NCBI GenBank assembly: GCA_016284295.1
Contig: JAEEOP010000031.1
Coordinates: 56,148-120,147, forward strand
DNA from: Methanomassiliicoccaceae archaeon
GTDB lineage: Archaea > Thermoplasmatota > Thermoplasmata > Methanomassiliicoccales > Methanomethylophilaceae
Reading direction: 5' to 3'
DNA: 64,000 bases
In this document: positions 8,407 through 19,361 of the stretch, in pieces
How positions within the stretch are numbered: the stretch's first letter is position 1
Layout of the letters: each line of letters begins with the position of its first letter
Translations under genes and position numbers: made by a program
The notes under the pieces: generated by a model
Databases searched by the model: none
What the model saw: only the letters and a program-made list of their open reading frames with translations
What the model was told of the DNA's origin: nothing

Positions 8407-9366
8407 TCAGTTGAGCCTGGTGAGGTTGAGCCTCGTCATCTCCATGAGGGAATCCCTGTACTTGCTGTCAGGGAGGACCTTCAGGGAATCCATGGCCTCG
8501 TCCACATAATCCTGGATGATCAGCTTGCAGTCGTCCACGGCCTCCGTCTGGAGAATGAGCTCGCGGATCTCATCAAGGGACGATCCTTTTTTGATCTTCG
8601 TACGGATCTTGTTCCCTATCTTGACATCGCGGATCGCCAGGATCGTCGGCAGGGTTATGACCCCTTCGCTGAGATCCCTCATGGGCGTCTTACCGGAAAT
8701 CTTCTCCGTACCGATGAGATCGATCAGATCGTCGGCTATCTGGAACGCCATCCCGTAAAGCTGTCCGAAACGTGCCATCTCCTTCTTCACATCATCGGAT
8801 GCTTTGCTGGCTATGGCCCCTGTCCTGGCGCATTCGGAAAGGAACGCGGCCGTCTTCCCGGATATGACCTGATAGTACTCCTCCTCGCTTATGTCGAGAT
8901 TGTACTTGTGGTTGTACTGGAGGAACTCGCTGTCGGCGAGCGACGAACCCATGGCGATGATGCTCCTGAGCAGTTCAGGGTTGGAATCGAAGAGCGCCAT
9001 GGCCTTGACGAGCATGGTGTCGCCGGTGGTGAGCGCCTTCTTCACGCCGTACTTCCTGTACGTGGCCATCTTCCCGCGGCGGTACTCGCTCTCGTCGTTG
9101 ATGTCGTCGTGTATGAGCGTGGCCATGTGGACGAGTTCGGCGGATGCGGCGTAGTTGAGGACGTCCCTATCATCGACGGCCCCGCACGCCTTGCATACGA
9201 GAAGGATCATAGAGGGACGCACGAGCTTTCCGGGGGAGTCCAGGGCATAATCCAACACCTCCTGCAGCTCCGGATTGCTGTCGCGGGTAGCCTCGCGCAT
9301 GATCCTGGAGACTTCGACCAGGTCATCCGCGATGATATCCTGCCAAGCGGTAGCGCCCTCTGCCAT
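8407..9366 (-). CDS. Polyprenyl (geranylgeranyl-type) diphosphate synthase
   Basis: Trans-isoprenyl diphosphate synthase of 319 residues that condenses IPP with allylic diphosphates to build C20 or longer chains for archaeal ether lipids. The first aspartate-rich motif is HDDINDES near residue 86, and the second is DDLIDLIG near residue 212. GKLVRPSM near residue 47 binds diphosphate. The residue pattern upstream of the first DDxxD sets chain length, but I cannot assign it with certainty. The start was chosen at ATG 9366 because a TATA box centred near 9393 gives a leaderless start there; ATG at 9378 would lie upstream of the expected transcript start. Confidence 0.9.
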   Translation of the reverse strand: MAEGATAWQDIIADDLVEVSRIMREATRDSNPELQEVLDYALDSPGKLVRPSMILLVCKACGAVDDRDVLNYAASAELVHMATLIHDDINDESEYRRGKMATYRKYGVKKALTTGDTMLVKAMALFDSNPELLRSIIAMGSSLADSEFLQYNHKYNLDISEEEYYQVISGKTAAFLSECARTGAIASKASDDVKKEMARFGQLYGMAFQIADDLIDLIGTEKISGKTPMRDLSEGVITLPTILAIRDVKIGNKIRTKIKKGSSLDEIRELILQTEAVDDCKLIIQDYVDEAMDSLKVLPDSKYRDSLMEMTRLNLTRLN

Positions 9367-9387
9367 GGGACTTCGCATATTGTCGGT

Positions 9388-9397
9388 ACTATAAATG
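9388..9397 (-). promoter_or_regulatory. TATA box of the prenyl synthase gene
   Basis: CATTTATAGT on the minus strand, centred 27 bases upstream of the ATG at 9366. Confidence 0.55.
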
Positions 9398-9426
9398 TGA
9401 TTACATCAGGACCGAGCCGAAGGCCA

Positions 9427-10101
9427 TCACGTCCTGGAATGCAGCACGTTCAAAGTCGTCATTATGACGGATGTCGAACTGGTCCTTCCCGACCTCACCG
9501 ACTTCTCCAGCAGGATCTTCAAGTCATCCTCGTCCAACAGAGCGGTCTCTATGATGGATTTCAGCGAGTTCATGTCGTTCTCGAAAATCGCATGCTCCGC
9601 CATGGGGACTGTGCGGGCCTTCATGTACCTGGTGTACTTCTCGCGGTTCTCATCCGTGAGGTGCACAGGATTGGTGAGCCTGGCCATGACTGTCCCCTCG
9701 GATATCCTCTGATGGGAACCGAGGAGCTCGTCGTCGAAGGTGGGGAAGCTCATCTTGTACCCTGCGAGGAACGAGAACGAGAACCCGTCGGCGCAGTTGA
9801 CCTGGCAGTCCGTGCAGACCTCCCAGTTAAAGGAGTTGAACGTCTCGAAATCCCCCAGGTATGTTATCGACCTGAGCCCGGACATGGACACCAGGGCCTC
9901 GGGGGATGCGGTCACCACGGATGCGGGGATCATCAGGTTACGGTTTCCGCTGCCGTGGGAATCCCTCAGGAACATGTTACCCAGGGACACGACCGGTATG
10001 CCGTTGACCTCCGCGGGGACCACTATGTTGGTATCGTTGGTCACCAGCCTGGTGACCTCTAGCCCTCCGTTCACACGCATGGTCTCTATCCTTGCCGTCA
10101 T
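9427..10101 (-). CDS. Hypothetical protein with LRR_5/BspA-like N-terminal strands
   Basis: This 224-residue protein of unknown function is the last gene of a MoxR-VWA cluster. Residues 1-90 read like one or two BspA-type (LRR_5) turns: VPAEVNGIPVVSLGN, then NLMIPASVVTASPEAL and LRSITYLGDF. The middle has two close cysteines (CTDCQVNC). The C-terminal 70 residues are helical and resemble the helix pairs of ankyrin-type repeats. The ATG overlaps the TGA of the MoxR gene (TGATG), showing translational coupling; a GTG three bases earlier is possible. No signal peptide, so it is probably a cytoplasmic partner of the ATPase/VWA pair. Confidence 0.65.
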   Translation of the reverse strand: MTARIETMRVNGGLEVTRLVTNDTNIVVPAEVNGIPVVSLGNMFLRDSHGSGNRNLMIPASVVTASPEALVSMSGLRSITYLGDFETFNSFNWEVCTDCQVNCADGFSFSFLAGYKMSFPTFDDELLGSHQRISEGTVMARLTNPVHLTDENREKYTRYMKARTVPMAEHAIFENDMNSLKSIIETALLDEDDLKILLEKSVRSGRTSSTSVIMTTLNVLHSRT

Positions 10102-11459
10102 CACATCCCCTCCAGCATGTCCTGCAGCCTCTTGTTCCTTCCCGAACTGAGCAGCTCGTCATTGTAAGAATAGAGCGGGTCGCCGGGCTCGGCGAACATG
10201 ACTATGTTGTAGCATGAGAGCAGACCGGTGAGCAACGATATCGTCTCCGGACCGGTCCCGAAGGACGTCTTGGCGAACTCCATCGCGTTGACCAGATGCT
10301 CGTTGTACTTCGAACGGCCCTCTCCCAGCACCTTGTCCAGGTCCTTGCTCTCGGTATCGGCGAGATAGGCCAGAGCGAACTGCAGGCCCTTCCTCTCCTC
10401 CGGGGTGAGATTGGACTTGAGCTTTGTCCTTATCTTTTCGGGAGTAACTCCGGGATCGGACCAGAAGAGGTCCCTGGCATACTTCTGTGCCAGCATCTGC
10501 CCGGCCTCGGCGTTGAGCCTTCCTATGAGGATGGATATGATGGCCAGCCTGCCTTCGGCGCTGACCGTGCTCGGGCGGGCCTCGAACATCCCCGCCAGGA
10601 TAGCGTCGGAGTTGTAGTCCTCGCTGTACTTCCTGTAGAAGTCCCTGTACTTGTTGAACTCGGATGCTATCTCGGGATCCCTGACGTACTGCGATATCAG
10701 GCCGATGCCTGCCCAGATGCCGTTGGACTCGTACTCGTTCAGCACCACCGACAGGTCCTCCCATGCGCGGGGCGTTACGAAATGGGTGCCGTCCACCGTG
10801 CGCTCTATCTTCAGCAGGTTCTGGGGCTTCACCTTGAGGTAGTATATCACCGCCTCGTTGATCCCGGCGCTCATGGCATACTTCAGCCATACGTTGGAAT
10901 CAGGCTCGACCTCGATTATCCTCACCCTGTCCAGTGTGGCGACGTCGAACTCCCTCGCGGAATCGTTGAAATCCGGAGGGTTGCCGGCGGCCACCAGTAT
11001 CCATCCCTCCGGGATCAAGTGGGGTCCGAACTTCTTGTTCTGCAGAAGGTCCAGCATCGCCGGCGCCAGCGTCTCCGATACGCAGTTGATCTCGTCTATG
11101 AACAGGATGCCCTCCGCCTTGCCGTCGTTCTGGATCGCATCGTACACCGAGGCTATGATCTCGCTCATGGTGTACCTGGTGACGGTGCATTCCTCCCCGC
11201 CGTAGACCGCCTTCTCGATCATCGGGAGACCTATGGCGGACTGCCTGGTGTGGTGTGTGATGGTGTAAGTCACGTATCCGATGTCAAGTTCCGCCGCTAT
11301 CTGCGACATTATCGCGGTCTTGCCCAGTCCGGGCGCGCCCAGGAGCATGATGGGCCTCTGCCTGGCACGGGGGATCCTGTAGCATCCGGTCTCGTCCTTG
11401 GACAGGTAGGCCTCGATGGCATCCTTCACATTATCCTTGGCATCCTGTATGTTCATCAT
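10101..11459 (-). CDS. MoxR-type AAA+ ATPase
   Basis: AAA+ ATPase of 452 residues. Walker A is GAPGLGKTAI near residue 41, Walker B is ILFIDEINCV near 117, sensor 1 lies in VAAGNPPDFND near 156, and the arginine-finger region ATLDRVRIIEVEPD follows. The extended C-terminal part (about residues 230-452) is helical and lineage-specific. MoxR ATPases usually act as chaperones that load or remodel a VWA-domain partner, and the VWA gene lies immediately upstream on the same strand. The TATA-like TATTTTATTC near 11488 points to an own promoter, with a nearly leaderless start at ATG 11459 rather than the upstream TTG. Confidence 0.85.
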   Translation of the reverse strand: MMNIQDAKDNVKDAIEAYLSKDETGCYRIPRARQRPIMLLGAPGLGKTAIMSQIAAELDIGYVTYTITHHTRQSAIGLPMIEKAVYGGEECTVTRYTMSEIIASVYDAIQNDGKAEGILFIDEINCVSETLAPAMLDLLQNKKFGPHLIPEGWILVAAGNPPDFNDSAREFDVATLDRVRIIEVEPDSNVWLKYAMSAGINEAVIYYLKVKPQNLLKIERTVDGTHFVTPRAWEDLSVVLNEYESNGIWAGIGLISQYVRDPEIASEFNKYRDFYRKYSEDYNSDAILAGMFEARPSTVSAEGRLAIISILIGRLNAEAGQMLAQKYARDLFWSDPGVTPEKIRTKLKSNLTPEERKGLQFALAYLADTESKDLDKVLGEGRSKYNEHLVNAMEFAKTSFGTGPETISLLTGLLSCYNIVMFAEPGDPLYSYNDELLSSGRNKRLQDMLEGM

Positions 11460-11514
11460 AGACAATGTACGAATGAGTACTATCGAATAAAATACGCATT
11501 GACGAATCTGGACG

Positions 11515-12756
11515 TCAATCAGCCAACTCGTCCGTGCCTATCATGACCTTCATCGCCCACACCGGGGTGTCCCTGTCTAGATAGCGGTTGTCGCAGTACA
11601 GGAAGGCGACGGGGTAGTCCGGCTTCGATGTGGGATAATCGCCCATCCCATCGGTGAAGTAGATCAATCCCCTGAGGTTGCTGATCTCGCCCTCCTCTAT
11701 CAGGGAGTCCACGTAGGTGAACACGGGTCTGAAATCCGTTCCTTTCCCACCCAGTATCTCGATGTTGTCCAGCAGCTTCCGCATGTCGGCCCTGCTCCTG
11801 ATGACGGAGTCGGAACGCACATCGTAATCGCACTGTATGATGTGCAGGTTGGTCTTGCGGGATATCTCGCACTGCTCCATTATGTCGTACACGTCGCGGA
11901 TGAACTTCACGACAGGACCCTTCATCGTGGATCCGGACGTGTCTATGGCGATGACGAAATCCTCTATCATCGGCGAGTTGGACTGCTCCAGGTCGTCGAT
12001 CAGAGGGATGTTCCCGTACATGCTGAGTCCGAACGTGTAGTAAGCGGGATCGAACTCGTTGGGATCGACCTTGACCTTCTCCCTGGTGGTCATGAACTTC
12101 CTCAGGAACGAGCGGTAATCCGTCTTCTTCCTGGTGCGGATGCGGAGGACGCGCATGAGAGCGTCCGACTTCCCCGTGAGGTTCTTCGAGAATCCCTCTA
12201 TCTCCACCATCATCTGGGCGGCGACCTCCTTCCATTCCGGATGGCCCAGACCGTCCCTGGATTCATGGGAGTCGGCACGGAACAGCCCCGGGTAGGTGTC
12301 GTACTGCCATTTCGAGACCTTCGCAAGCTCCGCGGCTATGAGTTCCGGTATCGGTGCCCCTGCCTTCTTCTGGATCCTCTCGAAGACGAAGATCCTGTCG
12401 TCCTTCTGATGAGTGGTTATGTGCGGCGTGTCCAGCATGTCCAGGGAGTATTCCACGATCATGTCCTCGGCCAGGTCCCTGACCTCGTCGATGTTCTTGT
12501 TGTCGTGGCCCAGGACCAGATGCATGACCATGTGGGCGATGACCCTCGTCACGATGTTGGGATCCTCCTTGTAGTCCCTGATGACCCTGTCCGCATGGAA
12601 ATACAGGCATCTGCTGTCATAGCGGTAGGGGCCGTCCCCCTCCAGCATGGCCGTGCCGATGGAGAGGACCGCCTGAGACATGAACCTCAAGTCCATGCAC
12701 AGGTCGGTGCGGCAGTGGGATACTATCTCCTCGGCCAAGGATACGGGGTCGGTCAT
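11515..12756 (-). CDS. VWA-domain protein with metallopeptidase-like N-terminal domain (DUF2201-like)
   Basis: A 413-residue protein. The N-terminal half resembles the putative metallopeptidase domain of DUF2201 proteins: VIAHMVMHLVLGHDN near residue 97 has an H-x(3)-H-x(4)-H spacing in place of canonical HExxH. The C-terminal half is a VWA domain with the MIDAS motif DTSGST near residue 275 and the later acidic GKGTDF and FTDGMGD elements. Such proteins pair with MoxR ATPases, the next gene downstream. The start is ATG 12756; the frame stays open upstream, but that stretch includes the promoter of the divergent acyltransferase gene. Confidence 0.82.
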   Translation of the reverse strand: MTDPVSLAEEIVSHCRTDLCMDLRFMSQAVLSIGTAMLEGDGPYRYDSRCLYFHADRVIRDYKEDPNIVTRVIAHMVMHLVLGHDNKNIDEVRDLAEDMIVEYSLDMLDTPHITTHQKDDRIFVFERIQKKAGAPIPELIAAELAKVSKWQYDTYPGLFRADSHESRDGLGHPEWKEVAAQMMVEIEGFSKNLTGKSDALMRVLRIRTRKKTDYRSFLRKFMTTREKVKVDPNEFDPAYYTFGLSMYGNIPLIDDLEQSNSPMIEDFVIAIDTSGSTMKGPVVKFIRDVYDIMEQCEISRKTNLHIIQCDYDVRSDSVIRSRADMRKLLDNIEILGGKGTDFRPVFTYVDSLIEEGEISNLRGLIYFTDGMGDYPTSKPDYPVAFLYCDNRYLDRDTPVWAMKVMIGTDELAD

Positions 12757-12852
12757 GACAATCGCATGTGAAATGCCCTGCGGATAAGATAAGTCTAACG
12801 CGGAAATGCGACGAGTGGGCTGATTCGTGTGCAGTTTTGCCCCCTCAGAACC

Positions 12853-12864
12853 AATTTTATAACT
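12853..12864 (+). promoter_or_regulatory. TATA box of the acyltransferase gene
   Basis: AATTTTATAACT, centred about 26 bases upstream of the ATG at 12884, giving an essentially leaderless transcript. Confidence 0.6.
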
Positions 12865-12883
12865 CAAAATCATTCAACAAAAT

Positions 12884-13999
12884 ATGACTAATACGGAAGC
12901 GGACGGACGCGTAGGGTCCCTAGATGTGTTCAAAGGATTGGGGATATTCTTCATCGCCGTGCTCCACCTGGCGATCGTGGCCAGGAGCGGCATGGGAGGG
13001 ACACCTCCAGTCGTCCAGGCCCTGTATCTCGGCCTCATGGGATTCTTCATCATGTCCGGGTACTTCTTCAGGCCCGGAAGGGGATTCAAAGGCAACATGG
13101 GACGCCGTTTCCGCATCCTGTTCTTGGCGCTGATCGTTTCCGCCATAGCGCTGCCGATAATCTGCTGCGCCTGGTGCTACGTATGGGGTCAGCCGACCGG
13201 TCTGGAGGACCTCATCGACTGCATGGCGAGGACGTTCGCCGTGGAGAGGAGCTTCGTGGATTTCGATGGTAAGGTCCCGTGGGCGATCTGCGGATTCTCC
13301 ATGGGCTACTACTTCCTGTGGACCATGATGGGGTCGTTCGTCATCTTCTACGCCATAGCCGACCGCATCAGGAACAACCTGAAGCTCGGTCTGATCGTTA
13401 TAGCGATATTGGTGTGCATAACCGCCGCATACAGGGAGCTGTGCGACTTCACCCTGCCCTTCTACATTAACCTCTGGCCCATCTCCGCCGCGTTCATGGT
13501 ATGCGGTATGTACCTTTCGAAGTACGACCTTGTCAAGAAAGTGGAGGGCAGCAGCGTCAGGGACCCGAAATGGTGGGGCCTGTTCCTCGGATGCACCGCA
13601 TGCCTGTTCGTCATGGTCTACGTGTTCAGCCCCGGCATAACCTTCGACCTCATGCACTTCGGAGATTACGGCGGCTACTCCGCATTCCCTTACATGATAG
13701 AAGGGGTGCTTGCATTCGTGATGATCGTGTACCTCTCATTCTTCATATCGAAGATACCGCTGGTATCCACGGTGTTCAAGAAGCTCGGGAAGCACACCAT
13801 GGGGATATTGCTGCTGCACGTGTTCATCGCCAAGATGGCCCTGGCGCCGTTCTTCACGTTCGACGACGTCAACTGCATAACCGCGGACCTGTCCGGCACG
13901 CCGAGGATTGTGTTCGCCTTCGCCGTGCTGATAACGTCGTACCTGGTATGCGCGTACGGCCCCGCCCTCGTGAAGAAGCTGAGGAGCAGGGATCAGTAA
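12884..13999 (+). CDS. Acyltransferase-3 family integral membrane protein
   Basis: A 371-residue, polytopic membrane protein with about ten hydrophobic segments. The first segment contains the family pattern R/DVFKGLGIFFIAVLHLA, in which the conserved His (here H28) is part of the active site, followed by GFFIMSGYFF. Acyltransferase-3 enzymes O-acylate sugars or lipids at the cell surface, for example in polysaccharide or lipid modification. A late LGKHTMGILLLHVFIAK segment carries the second conserved His. No glycan-synthesis genes lie nearby, so the acceptor is unknown. Its stop codon overlaps the 3' end of the convergent DUF531-like gene by seven bases. Confidence 0.85.
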   Translation: MTNTEADGRVGSLDVFKGLGIFFIAVLHLAIVARSGMGGTPPVVQALYLGLMGFFIMSGYFFRPGRGFKGNMGRRFRILFLALIVSAIALPIICCAWCYVWGQPTGLEDLIDCMARTFAVERSFVDFDGKVPWAICGFSMGYYFLWTMMGSFVIFYAIADRIRNNLKLGLIVIAILVCITAAYRELCDFTLPFYINLWPISAAFMVCGMYLSKYDLVKKVEGSSVRDPKWWGLFLGCTACLFVMVYVFSPGITFDLMHFGDYGGYSAFPYMIEGVLAFVMIVYLSFFISKIPLVSTVFKKLGKHTMGILLLHVFIAKMALAPFFTFDDVNCITADLSGTPRIVFAFAVLITSYLVCAYGPALVKKLRSRDQ

Positions 14000-14532
14000 T
14001 TCAGCTTGGCATAAAGCGCACCGCACACGGAGCCCAATGCGGCGCACGTCTCCAGCGAGAATCCGCCCGTGGTGATGTCCAGGTTGTACCTGGGGATCTT
14101 CATGATGTCCTTAGGCACCCCGTGCGGCCCTATGCCGAACACCAGGAGGATGCTCTGCCCGCGCTCGACCATGTCCGTCAATTGGCCGACGGACACCTTC
14201 TTGGGCTCCTCTGCCCTGCAAGTGGTCAGTATAGGCTCCCCCAGCTGCGGCGGGAACCCCTTGGAGGGATATGGGAACTTCTGGAAGCGGCCCTTCTCGG
14301 CCAGGTCCACGAAGTAGTCTCCGTGGTGCCCGATGCTGGTCGTGCCGGCTATCCAGTTGGCCACCTCCACCGGTGTGCGGGTCTCCTCCGGGATCGGGAA
14401 ACCGAACAGTGCCAGATTCATGTCGAAGGCCATCGCCAGGTCGCCGGCGCGGGCTATGATGCGCCTGTGCGGCTCCCTGAAGTTCTGGTCGTATGAGTTG
14501 TACAGTCCTATCGTGATCCTTCCTCTACCCAT
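13993..14532 (-). CDS. DUF531-like conserved archaeal protein
   Basis: A 179-residue soluble protein beginning MGRGRITIGLYNSYD. It resembles the DUF531 family found in methanogens and relatives, which has the same opening strand followed by a helical RxIARAGDLAMAFDM segment and a late ILLVFGIGPHGVP glycine loop near residue 128. That loop recalls SPOUT-type methyltransferases, but I see no proof of a knot, so function is open. A 59-codon reading frame overlaps its start from upstream on the same strand. It is convergent with, and overlaps, the acyltransferase gene. Confidence 0.7.
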   Translation of the reverse strand: MGRGRITIGLYNSYDQNFREPHRRIIARAGDLAMAFDMNLALFGFPIPEETRTPVEVANWIAGTTSIGHHGDYFVDLAEKGRFQKFPYPSKGFPPQLGEPILTTCRAEEPKKVSVGQLTDMVERGQSILLVFGIGPHGVPKDIMKIPRYNLDITTGGFSLETCAALGSVCGALYAKLNY

Positions 14533-14687
14533 CGGGCCCTCCTCCTTCCGACGATGGCGAACTTGTCGCCGTCCATGAATATCTCGTAGTCCGGGTTCTC
14601 CTGCTGCAGGACCTTGACCTTCTCCATGACCTGCATCATAGTGAGCTTCTCCTTGCGGAAGTCTATGAAGATGCGGTCAGGTTCCAT
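14508..14687 (-). CDS. Small hypothetical protein upstream of the DUF531-like gene
   Basis: This 59-residue reading frame opens at ATG 14687 and ends at TAG 14508-14510, overlapping the downstream gene by 25 bases. The first 50 residues have ordinary protein composition (a FIDFRKEKLTMMQVMEKVKV helix, then YEIFMDGDKFAIVGRR, a beta-hairpin-like end), whereas the last eight lie over the next gene's start. Because TAG is rare as a stop in this window, the true end is uncertain; reading on would add 17 codons to another TAG. No function is recognised. Coupled translation with the DUF531-like gene is plausible. Confidence 0.5.
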   Translation of the reverse strand: MEPDRIFIDFRKEKLTMMQVMEKVKVLQQENPDYEIFMDGDKFAIVGRRRARWVEEGSR

Positions 14688-14722
14688 AGGGAGGCCTCAC
14701 AGAGAATCGTTGATAGAAGAGA

Positions 14723-14798
14723 TGGTGCCGTGAGCCGGGCTCGAACCAGCGACTTCGTGATCTTCAGTCACGCACTCTCCCAACTGAGTTACCACGGC
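14723..14798 (-). tRNA. tRNA-Phe (GAA)
   Basis: A 76-base cloverleaf with encoded CCA. The acceptor arms are GCCGTGG and TCACGGC (last pair G-T). The anticodon stem CGTGA/TCACG encloses the loop CTGAAGA, giving anticodon GAA. The T arm GCTGGTTCGAGCCCGGC is standard. A TATA box lies 28 bases upstream of the 5' end. It is downstream of gyrA on the same strand but has its own promoter. Confidence 0.95.
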
Positions 14799-14820
14799 GC
14801 AAATCCCCCTATAATCATTC

Positions 14821-14830
14821 CATTTATAAG
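14821..14830 (-). promoter_or_regulatory. TATA box of tRNA-Phe
   Basis: CTTATAAATG on the minus strand, centred about 28 bases before the tRNA 5' end at 14798. Confidence 0.65.
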
Positions 14831-14846
14831 CCTTTTTGAGGGACAA

Positions 14847-14861
14847 GGGGGCTGTGCCCCC
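14847..14861 (-). terminator. Hairpin after gyrA
   Basis: GGGGGC and GCCCCC with a three-base loop begin four bases after the gyrA stop. The following TTGTCCCTC is only weakly T-rich, so this may shape or protect the 3' end more than terminate. Confidence 0.45.
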
Positions 14862-14865
14862 GCCC

Positions 14866-17343
14866 TCACTGCTCCGCGGACTCTTCCGGTGCCAGATCCT
14901 CCGGGTCGGCATCCTCCGCCATGACCGGCTCGACCGCGATTATGGTGTCGCCGTCGCGCATGTCCATGACCCTGACGCCCTTGGCGTTGCGTCCGGTCTC
15001 GCGGATGCTGTCGGTCTGCATGCGGATTATCTTTCCGCTCTTGGACTGCAGCATCAGCTCGTCGCCTGCGCAGACCTTCCTGACGCTGACCACCTTTCCG
15101 TTGCGCTCGTCGGTCTTGATGGTGATGACACCCTTCCCTCCGCGCTTGGTCTTGCGGTAGTCGTCCACGTCGGAGATCTTGCCGTATCCGTTCTCGGACA
15201 CGGTCAGGAGCTTGTCCCCTGGTTTGACTACAGCCATGGAGACGACCTTGTCGCCGTCGTTGAGGGTCATTCCCTTCACGCCCATGGTATCCCTTCCCAT
15301 CGGGCGGGCGTCGGTCTCGTCGAACCTTACGGCCTGTCCGTCGGCGGATGCGATGATGATCTGGTCCTCGCCGTCGGTGATTCCCATGGCGATGAGCTCG
15401 TCGCCCTCGTCCAGCTTGATCGCCTTGATGCCCTTGGTCCTCACGTTGCCGTAGGCGGCCATCACGGTCTTCTTGAACAGTCCGTTCCTGGTGCAGAACA
15501 CCAGGTACTTGTCCTCGGGGAACTCGTGAGTAGTGATCGAGTTGATGATCTTCTCGTCCTCCTCGAGGTCGGGGATCAGGTTGACCAACGGCTTGCCCTT
15601 GGACTGCCTGCTGCCCTCCGGGATCTTGTATCCCTTCAGCCACTGCATGCGGCCCTTGTTGGTTATGAAGAGGATGTAGTCGTGGGACATCATGACGAAC
15701 ATGGCCGCCACATGGTCCTCCTCCTTTGTCTGCATGGCCGTCAGGCCCACTCCTCCGCGGGACTGCTGCCTGTAGGTGCTCAGAGGGATCCTCTTGATGT
15801 AGTTGTCATTGGAGACAGTGACGACGACCTTCTCGTTGGGTATTAGGTCCTCCTCGTCCGCGTCGATCTCGTTGGGATCGATCTCCGTGCGGCGCTCGTC
15901 GCCGTATGTGTCGGACATCTCCTTGAGCTCCGTCTTGATGATGTCAAGGACCCTCTGCTCGTGGGCGAGGATGTCCTTCAGATCATCCATGAGGAGCTTC
16001 AGCTGGTCGTACTCCTGCCTGATCGAATCCAGTTCGAGGCCGGTCAGTTTCTGGAGCCTCATGTCCAGGATTGCCTTGGCCTGCTCCTGGTCGATGCCCA
16101 GGAGGTTCTGGAGCCCGAGGTTGGCCGCATCCCCGTCCGCGGATTCGCGGATGAGGGCGATGGTCTCGTCCAGCATGTTGATGGCCTTCATCAGGCCCTC
16201 GAGGATGTGGTACCTCTTCGCCGCCTGGTCCAGTTCGTACTGCGTCCTGCGGGTGACGACGTTCTTCCTGTGCTTGATGTACTGCGTGATGAGCTCCTTG
16301 AGGCCGAGCACGGAGGGTCTGTTGTCCACCAGTGCGATGTTGATGACACCGTAGGTGATCTCCATGTTGGTCTTCTTCCAGAGGTTCTCCAGGACCACGC
16401 TGGGGATGGCGTCCTTGTGCAGTTCGATGACTATGCGCATACCGTGGCGGTCCGACTCATCCCTGAGGTCGGTGATGCCCTCGATCTCCTTGTCCTTCAC
16501 GCGCTCCGCGATCTGTATGATCAGCATGGCCTTGTTGACCTGGTACGGGATCTCGTCGACGATGATGCGCGTCTTGCCGTTGTCCATCTCCTCGAAATGG
16601 ACCTTGGACCTGACCCTCAGCTTCCCCTTTCCGGTCTCGTAGGCCGCCCTTATACCGGAGAGGCCGTAGATCATTCCCCCGGTGGGGAAGTCGGGTCCCT
16701 TGATGAACTGCATCAGGTCGGGCACGGTGGCCTCCGGGTTGTCGATGGTGTATGTGATGGCGTCGCAGACCTCCCTGAGGTTGTGCGGGGGCATCTTGGT
16801 GGCCATACCGACCGCGATACCGTCCGAACCGTTCACCAGGAGGTTGGGGAACTTGGAGGGCAGCACCGAGGGCTCCTTGAGAGAGCCGTCGTAGTTGTCC
16901 ACCATGTCCACGGTATCCTTGTCCAGATCCATCAGCAGGTCGCTGGCCATCTTAGTCATCCTGGCCTCGGTGTAACGCATGGCCGCGGCGGAATCCCCGT
17001 CGACGGAACCGAAGTTACCCTGACCGTCCACCAGGGGGTACCTGAGCGAGAACGGCTGCGCCAGCCTGACCATCGCCTCGTATGCGGCGGAGTCTCCGTG
17101 GGGATGGTACTTACCGAGGACCTCTCCGACCACGGTAGCGGACTTCTTGTGGGGTCTGTTGTATGTGAGGCTAAGCTGATCCATCGCGTACAGGATCTTC
17201 CTGTGGACCGGCTTCAGCCCGTCGCGGACGTCCGGGAGGGCACGTCCGACTATGACGCTCATGGAGTAGTCGATGTAGGAGCGCTGCATCTCCTGCTCGA
17301 CGGTCTGGTTGATTATCCTCTTTACAGGCTGTTCCTCGTCCAT
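14866..17343 (-). CDS. gyrA: DNA gyrase subunit A
   Basis: Breakage-reunion subunit of a bacterial-type gyrase, 825 residues. The N-terminal [18 protein letters not shown] block is canonical. The active-site tyrosine lies in [10 protein letters not shown] near residue 120, and the GyrA box is represented by QQSRGGVG near residue 525, followed by the six-bladed beta-pinwheel domain that wraps DNA. The tail ends in acidic ESAEQ. It forms A2B2 with GyrB and introduces negative supercoils with ATP. The ATG at 17343 starts four bases after gyrB; an in-frame ATG at 17355, overlapping gyrB by eight bases, is equally possible. Gyrase is an acquired bacterial enzyme in euryarchaea such as Thermoplasmata. 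Confidence 0.95.
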   Translation of the reverse strand: MDEEQPVKRIINQTVEQEMQRSYIDYSMSVIVGRALPDVRDGLKPVHRKILYAMDQLSLTYNRPHKKSATVVGEVLGKYHPHGDSAAYEAMVRLAQPFSLRYPLVDGQGNFGSVDGDSAAAMRYTEARMTKMASDLLMDLDKDTVDMVDNYDGSLKEPSVLPSKFPNLLVNGSDGIAVGMATKMPPHNLREVCDAITYTIDNPEATVPDLMQFIKGPDFPTGGMIYGLSGIRAAYETGKGKLRVRSKVHFEEMDNGKTRIIVDEIPYQVNKAMLIIQIAERVKDKEIEGITDLRDESDRHGMRIVIELHKDAIPSVVLENLWKKTNMEITYGVINIALVDNRPSVLGLKELITQYIKHRKNVVTRRTQYELDQAAKRYHILEGLMKAINMLDETIALIRESADGDAANLGLQNLLGIDQEQAKAILDMRLQKLTGLELDSIRQEYDQLKLLMDDLKDILAHEQRVLDIIKTELKEMSDTYGDERRTEIDPNEIDADEEDLIPNEKVVVTVSNDNYIKRIPLSTYRQQSRGGVGLTAMQTKEEDHVAAMFVMMSHDYILFITNKGRMQWLKGYKIPEGSRQSKGKPLVNLIPDLEEDEKIINSITTHEFPEDKYLVFCTRNGLFKKTVMAAYGNVRTKGIKAIKLDEGDELIAMGITDGEDQIIIASADGQAVRFDETDARPMGRDTMGVKGMTLNDGDKVVSMAVVKPGDKLLTVSENGYGKISDVDDYRKTKRGGKGVITIKTDERNGKVVSVRKVCAGDELMLQSKSGKIIRMQTDSIRETGRNAKGVRVMDMRDGDTIIAVEPVMAEDADPEDLAPEESAEQ

Positions 17344-17347
17344 GATA

Positions 17348-19279
<1,932 letters not shown>

Positions 19280-19280
19280 T

Positions 19281-19290
19281 TATTATATAA
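19281..19290 (-). promoter_or_regulatory. TATA box of gyrB, possibly shared with thiC
   Basis: TTATATAATA on the minus strand, about 26 bases from the gyrB start. The core is nearly symmetric, so it could also serve thiC with a leader of about 48 bases. Confidence 0.6.
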
Positions 19291-19291
19291 T

Positions 19292-19313
19292 TGCACGCAC
19301 GCGCGCACACGCG
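19292..19313. repeat. 22-base alternating purine-pyrimidine (CG/CA) tract next to the gyrB TATA box
   Basis: Every base from 19292 to 19313 alternates pyrimidine and purine, mostly CG and CA steps. Such tracts adopt left-handed Z-DNA most readily under negative supercoiling. It sits immediately upstream of the gyrB TATA box. Confidence 0.85.
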
Positions 19314-19361
19314 ACTTCACAAGGTACAAATATCAACCCGTCAGATGCTGGGTCGATACCA

